Source of the DNA: Mya arenaria
Taxonomy: Eukaryota > Mollusca > Bivalvia > Myida > Myidae
Length of the DNA: 64,000 nt
NCBI RefSeq assembly: GCF_026914265.1
Contig: NC_069134.1
Coordinates: forward strand, 16,523,205 to 16,587,204
Direction: 5' to 3'
The position numbers were made by a program, and so were the translations under genes. The notes below the pieces were generated by a model. It was not told the origin of the DNA and did not search any database. It saw only the letters and a list, made by a program, of their open reading frames with translations. This document shows positions 58,705 to 64,000 of the stretch, piece by piece (position 1 is the first letter of the stretch; each line of letters opens with the position of its first letter).

Positions 58705-59391
58705 CTACACCTCCAGTTGAACCACCAGTGCTTGAGGTTAGATCAACACCGGGGTATGCAAGAGAACCAATAAAACTCTTCATCTCAGCTCGCAATATCT
58801 CGGGTGTTTTGGAGGACCTCTCAATTGTTATATCGAACATTCCTCAGAACACATTATTCTCTAAGGGCGCTTCCAAAGGTGATGGAAACCTTTACATAGA
58901 CGCTTCTGAGTTTGGTTACATCAACATGACGACCGATCAGTACGGTGAAATTGACCTTAAAATAACTGTAATGCAGACTTTCATCGACCAGAATTTATCA
59001 AGGTCTACTGTTCTTCGTCTCTTTATTTATCCATATTTTGAAACAGTGTCCGTCCAATTTGCGGCATGCCTTGCAGAAGACCAAAACAACTCCGTCATGT
59101 TTAGTTCTAGTGTCTCGTTTGTTGGAATGTCTAAGATGGAGATAAAACAAAATATCTGAGTTGCCTTACCCCACGTGGTCAGCTTGATGTTACCGACATG
59201 GGTGCATCCACTGGAGCGTTACAACAAAGAAAGTGTTTACCAGATAGATACAAAAGTTGCTCTTGGACAACTTGAAATCAGCAGACCCTTCAAATCATTC
59301 AACACATCAGTTATAGTGCGTGTTCAGCCTGACGGTGTACCACTCAAAGAGTTCTTTTTCGAATTTCAAGTGGATAGAGGATGTTCAGAAG
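58705..59391 (+). pseudogene. Copy 2 exon 31: Ig-like exon with TGA (copy 1 exon 16 equivalent)
   Basis: 687 nt, same length as copy 1. A TGA at 59157-59159 replaces the TCA Ser codon of copy 1. Homologous sequence continues to the donor (LPHVVSLMLPTWVHPLERYN). Confidence 0.88.
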
Positions 59392-59435
59392 GTAATTAAA
59401 TTTATATTAAGTTACAAAAACATTTATTTACTTGT

Positions 59436-59720
59436 TGAGCTCACCTGATCCATAATTAATTAATTAAGCTTTTCTGATCAAATCTTATTTTACGTATGTG
59501 TCTTTAATCTCTTTCAAGCGTGTTCCACTGTTTTTCTAGAAAAAAACAAACAATTCAATTCGATCATAACGTATTCTTTGGTGAAAGAGATTCGAGTTCG
59601 AAAGAAGGATCAGACCCTCTTTTAAGGGAAGCCAATATAGAAATAGTGAGAGCAATGTGGCGCCTTCTATAAAGCCATTGGGCAAAACCCCAAAATTATA
59701 AGGTGCTGTCGCGCAGGGAC
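59436..59720 (+). repeat. Bivalve dispersed-repeat relic, copy 2 counterpart of 14355
   Basis: Starts TTGAGCTCACCTGATCC; aligned with the copy 1 relic, so older than the duplication. Confidence 0.45.
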
Positions 59721-60663
59721 GTATTGTCGTTTTCAAATGATAGTGGAAAATATTTGTATGCTCAAAAGGGATGTTTGGCTAAATAGAGTAATAAAATCGT
59801 CATGCCATCCGCTCGATCTTCTGTCCTCACTTTCTTCCGTCTTCACGAACTCCCGTCCTTCCTTTTTGTGCAGATCACTAATCGTAATGCATTGAGAAAA
59901 TCATATTAACTTCAGGGCGATGACAGGAATTGCAGTGTAGAATAACCATAACTCTTTATTTGTAGTATTTATTGAGTTGTTGTCCTTAAATATTTTTTAT
60001 TTGCGGAGAATAACTCCAGTATTTAGAAACCATATAAATGGATGAAGGCCAATGAGCGAAAGTGCAGTATACAAGATCATATCATTGGAGTTAGTATCCT
60101 TTGTTAAAGTTTTAGGCTGCCTTCCTAAGTAGAACAACAACTCTATCATCAGTTTTGGCACAGAAATCGCCTAAGTTACCTTACCGATGCAGCGCATACA
60201 TATTTCTAGTGCATAGCACAAGGACAATATTGAAGTAATTCAAATAAAATTTGATACTTTGTTACGGACAACGAGGGGAAGTGTAGCGAATAGGAATGCT
60301 AGCAGAGCTGTAAGACAATAACCCACCCGAGGTTCCAACAAGTAATGACCGACAACATCGATGCATACGTCGCTTATCAATACAGCTCCTGTTCGTTGAT
60401 ACATGCCCTGTATCGTTTTAGTTTAAACTTTTGTTGTTACACAACAATTGGGGAGAAAGCTGTACGTATTGAAGCTAGGTCACTCTCGTTGGCGCGGTGT
60501 TGGGCAAGACTGTACTTTAGTTCCCGGAGAAATCGCATTTGTCCGGTTCGGTGACCACTAACCAAACTCAATTACACCCTCGTTATACATAATTTAAAAA
60601 TAAAGTAGTTTTGGGGTATAATCCATGTGTGCGTGTTTAAACCTCTTTATATTTCTTTAACAG

Positions 60664-60888
60664 GATCGTGCGATTGTGTCGAAAATAACACACTTGAGTG
60701 TAGTCCGATTTTCAAACAATGTAATTGTTATCAGTCCTGGCAAGGCAATCGATGCGAAACTGATGTCAACAAATGCAAACAACCGACAATTTGTTTGAGC
60801 ATGCCGAACTCATCATGCCGCAACAGAGAATGGGGCTATGATTGCCTATGTGTGGAAGGCTTTGACCAGCAAAATGACACTTGCATAG
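60664..60888 (+). pseudogene. Copy 2 exon 32: EGF pair (copy 1 exon 17 equivalent)
   Basis: 225 nt; all Cys kept, but DVNKC replaces DVNEC, losing a calcium ligand. Confidence 0.9.
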
Positions 60889-61267
60889 GTAGGGAATTCT
60901 TAATAAAATATGTATATGAAAATGACTACAGTTTATTTAAAGCCCGTCGTAACGTGTTTAATTATTTCATTTTAAACTTTGTAGTGAAACATTAATTCAG
61001 CCTCTTCCCATCTGAAACAACACAAACAATATGGTTGTATGATGATGTATTATAAATCTATCAAACTATCATCAAACACATCTTACTACTAATATTCAAA
61101 AAGGATCTTAAATAGACTATTCAAGGAAAAACTGAGATTTATAATCCTAGAAGCCCTTTGTTCTTGTTGGTTTTGAGTTTACCCAAGCCAAAACAAATCC
61201 AATAACTAATGCGTTTTAGCGACCATCACTAGTGTTACCGGTATTACTGTTTACTATGTATGTGTAG

Positions 61268-61330
61268 GAAATGGTAAAGCGGAAAAAACAACAACTAGAT
61301 CACCCCAAACAACGAAGCCTCCTCAATCAG
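61268..61330 (+). pseudogene. Copy 2 exon 33: Thr/Pro linker (copy 1 exon 18 equivalent)
   Basis: 63 nt; GNGKAEKTTTRSPQTTKPPQ; several Thr lost compared with copy 1. Confidence 0.82.
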
Positions 61331-61622
61331 GTATATCTTGATCGCATTAAAATACAAACGCAACTTAATTCTCTGAAACCTAAAATCTAAAACTCTGGAA
61401 TTGCGGTGGATATGCAGTAATTATTTTCAATCTGTTTGCAATATTGTAAAGATAGGGACTAATACAAAATAATTAATAATCAGTATTAATGAATAAATTG
61501 TAAAATTGATAAAAATACTATATGCAAGGCTAATCGATTTAAAAAAGAATAAATATGGTTTCAATCAGTCTTTAATTATTATACCACTTAAACGTTATAA
61601 ACCGTACTAAAATCCTTTTCAG

Positions 61623-61729
61623 GAAGAACTGTTTCTGTAGTTATACGTGTTGCCATTGATATGCCTGCGACGGATAACTTAGAAAATAACACCACTTACG
61701 AAACATATGCTGCAAAGATTGACATTATG
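61623..61729 (+). pseudogene. Copy 2 exon 34: SEA, first part (copy 1 exon 19 equivalent)
   Basis: 107 nt; GRTVSVVIRVAIDMPATDNL; no lesion. Confidence 0.8.
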
Positions 61730-62405
61730 GTTTGTACTATCAGATAGAGATAAATTTATATAATTGCATTAATCTCACATTCTTTATTATTAATACAAAT
61801 CCAATTTAATGATGTAAGAACGTGAAATCAATTTGCAAAACATTCGGCACCAAGTCCTCTAGGTCTTGCTAGCCTAGTTTGAATAAAAATATAGTTTTCA
61901 AATTGTTAGTTGTTTTCTTTATTTTACACTTGCTTAGTACTGATCTCAGAAACTACTCTGTTGGCAAGTTTAGTTTTGAAAAGAAGATATCGTCATTCTA
62001 CTGAAATACTTCAAATATGTATTATTACTTTTCTACTGGTATTGTAGGAGAGAAAACAATGAATGCGCACTAAGATTTCCGAAACACAAGTAGTATGTAA
62101 ATGGGGATGCCTGGTGGCCACATGTTCTTATGGTATCATCTGAAATGGTTTCAATTGCAGAAAAATAAAAGCTAATATTTATTAATTTAAACTTGATTTT
62201 TTTATGTTAGATATCAGTTGAAATATAAAGAACAAAAATAAAATATGTAATAAAACTTTAATTATAATGTAGTTTAGGTCATTTAGTCAGCATTAAATGG
62301 TGCCACAAGGTATTAAACTTGAACACCATAGTTAATGTAGCTATCCGAAAATAATTTATTTGTGGGTTTTTTTCCTTAAGGGCTGTTATGTTGTATTGAT
62401 TTCAG

Positions 62406-62470
62406 TTAACGAACTATTACAAACAACGTCTTGACGATTGGCTGATAGATGTTTTTATTCGATCGTTGAG
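62406..62470 (+). pseudogene. Copy 2 exon 35: SEA, middle (copy 1 exon 20 equivalent)
   Basis: 65 nt; LTNYYKQRLDDWLIDVFIRS; no lesion. Confidence 0.8.
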
Positions 62471-62729
62471 GTTTGATATTTCAATACGCATAATACCAAT
62501 TATATTTTCTCTGATTAGTTTAATTATGTTCTGCTTAAATATCGCAGACCCCTAGCATCCAATCATCCAAGTTTTCAATGACTAGATTATTAAATTTAGT
62601 TACTGATTGTGAAAGTGAAAGTAATTATTTTGTAACAAGTATATATCGTTACTTTTTCTACAGCAATTAAAAGCTGCACGTTTGTTTCTATATTAAGTGC
62701 ATGTTCGGTACTGTTTTATTTTGCAATAG

Positions 62730-62905
62730 TAAAGGAAGTCTGATTGTGCAACACGATGTATTGGTGAAGGACGAGGAACAAGCACTTCAAGAACTGTCAT
62801 TAGCTATTGTGGAACTGTTGACCTTTACTGACAGCAATTCATCAGGATTAATGCTAGATGGTGAACAAATTGCTGTCGAAAACGTTCGTCTTGGAAGTAG
62901 CAATG
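62730..62905 (+). pseudogene. Copy 2 exon 36: SEA with GS motif (copy 1 exon 21 equivalent)
   Basis: 176 nt; KGSLIVQHDVLVKDEEQALQ, one visible residue change from copy 1 (I to L). Confidence 0.86.
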
Positions 62906-63172
62906 GTAAGGATGGCTTAGGCAGGTCAAATTTGTTCATTTAAGAAATCGGCAAAGTATTTGACAATGAGTTCACTGGTTTTCGGAAGAACAAAACATTT
63001 ATATTATTAAGAGAAATATTAGATCCCACATGCTTATTTTCTGAAAGAATGTAAAATGTAATAAAGAAAACGACGTTGTATTTTGTGAAGGCGTCTCAGA
63101 GATTGACACCATTGTATTAAGATTGATACCTGTTTGTACCATTGAGTAAGTTTTTTTCAAAAACACTTCTAG

Positions 63173-63257
63173 CCCTAGATGCATGCAGTGTGTTTACGTC
63201 TTTAAATCCATGTGAGACTGGCTGCCAGGTTGATGACAAAGGAACACCGACATGCAG
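63173..63257 (+). pseudogene. Copy 2 exon 37: Cys-rich stub (copy 1 exon 22 equivalent)
   Basis: 85 nt; CSVFTSLNPCETGCQVDDKG. The last exon equivalent inside the window; the sequence continues to align with copy 1 to the right edge. Confidence 0.77.
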
Positions 63258-64000
63258 GTCAGTTACACACTGCTACAAATATACTGGTGTAAGTAATTAT
63301 AGTAAATGTAGCATTTTACTTGCAGCATCCAGAATTATACTAATATTATTATGCTTGATGTTCTATAGAGTAATTAAATGTATACAGAATCCGTTTGGTA
63401 TTGTCTTATCGAACTACTTCAATTCCATTCAACTGAGTGAATGTACGTCCGTGTTTATAATTCGTCGTTTGTAACACATAAACAAAACAAACAAGCTACA
63501 CTTCAAACAAGTACGTTTTACAAAATAGTTTGTTTTGAAAGGAGCGCGGCATATTGTTATATTAAACGGGCAGCAACATCTGCCTAAATGCCATTATGAC
63601 ATATTATTATATAAATACTTATATGATTATTTAAACAATTCTTATTAGCGATTGAAAACTAGACATAATCGATGATCGTAATAATTGGAATGTTATTTTT
63701 TATCAATAATCGATATCATAATCGAATCTGAAAATATGAACAATAAGGATCAGTTGCCAAAATATTTTCTAACCGATAATTCATGAATGATAGAAAAAAA
63801 AAACATTTGGTCGATCAGAGTTATCTTCTTTGCTTTGAAATTAACACTAATTAGTCAAATCCATCGAGAGAACAATACTTGTTTTTGAAGTTGTTTCTTA
63901 CAACAAAAAAGTTCCGAAAATTACAACCGTTTACTGCCGACTTCAGGAGCAAAAAAAGGTTTTTCAATAGTTTTCGATCATCGGTGTATCCCTTATTCTA

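Larger units (their letters stand above)
31357..64000 (+). pseudogene. Copy 2: tandem duplicate of the RHS/EGF/SEA membrane-protein gene, disabled (3' end outside)
   Basis: At least 37 exon equivalents run from an ATG at 31357 to 63257. From 47231 onward each matches copy 1 in order, phase and length (exon 8 alone is 9 nt shorter). The N-terminal half shows a signal peptide, the animal FRG..W module, DTTPP repeats, an HYR-like piece and about seven CARDB repeats. Disabling changes: TAG 41169, TAG 41393, TAA 43071, 1-nt loss in the A run at 43391-43397, TGA 45998 with loss of the GT donor, and TGA 59157. In every case homologous sequence continues after the break. All three stop types occur, so a changed genetic code is unlikely. 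Alternatives are uncorrected assembly error (best for the A run) or a polymorphic null allele. The last exons lie past the right edge. Confidence 0.82.
44568..64000 (+). repeat. Segmental duplication of 1 to about 20415
   Basis: Exons and introns align in order. The offset starts at 44.57 kb, drifts to 45.15 kb through intron indels, then drops to 43.65 kb after the copy 1 intron 16 insertion. The last bases before the right edge match copy 1 at about 20376-20415. Confidence 0.92.

Noticed and set aside
31357..63257. Altered genetic code or programmed readthrough in copy 2
   Set aside because: All three stop codons occur, copy 1 has none at the matching sites, and there is also a frameshift and a lost donor.

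Overview
The window is animal nuclear DNA, most likely from a bivalve mollusc. It is AT-rich, has short exons joined by GT-AG introns, and carries bivalve-type dispersed repeats. It holds two head-to-tail copies of one very large gene. The gene encodes a modular cell-surface protein that joins bacterial-style RHS/YD repeats to animal extracellular modules (EGF-like, SEA) and one C-terminal membrane anchor. I know no trivial name for it, so no gene symbol is given.

Copy 1 (1-21076, + strand) enters from the left edge. It gives 24 exons whose lengths sum to 6795 nt. The frame is unbroken through all 23 junctions and leads to a TAA after 2264 visible residues. The order is: end of a beta-sandwich region, RHS leader, YD repeats, RHS core, a Gly/Ala helix-rich segment, a bacterial-type surface module with the DPND..GPDGYG signature, EGF, an Ig-like region, two EGF modules, a Thr/Pro linker, SEA, a Cys-rich stub, a transmembrane helix, and a 33-residue tail with NPAY.

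Between the copies (21077-31356) lie the copy 1 3' region, a 4.1-kb CACTA-like transposon (23949-28066; TAA target duplication; arrays of hairpin repeats) and old repeat relics.

Copy 2 (31357 to beyond the right edge, + strand) shows the N-terminal half missing from copy 1: signal peptide, conserved animal N-terminal module, two DTTPP-type repeats, an HYR-like piece and about seven CARDB repeats. It then repeats every copy 1 exon from 1 to 22 with the same lengths, except a 9-nt deletion in exon 8. Copy 2 is damaged. It has in-frame stops at 41169, 41393, 43071 and 59157, a 1-nt deletion in an A run near 43391, and a lost splice donor that creates a stop at 45998. I therefore call it a young pseudogene, with assembly error as the main alternative.

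Introns also align between copies, so this is a recent segmental duplication. Two insertions distinguish the copies: a 1.6-kb inverted-repeat element only in copy 1 (15083-16676), and a 495-bp TTAA-flanked element with an internal tRNA-like promoter only in copy 2 (51222-51716). The intact gene would make one secreted-then-anchored surface protein. Its ectodomain is probably a large CARDB and RHS shell, possibly self-cleaved at the SEA domain. Its function is unknown.
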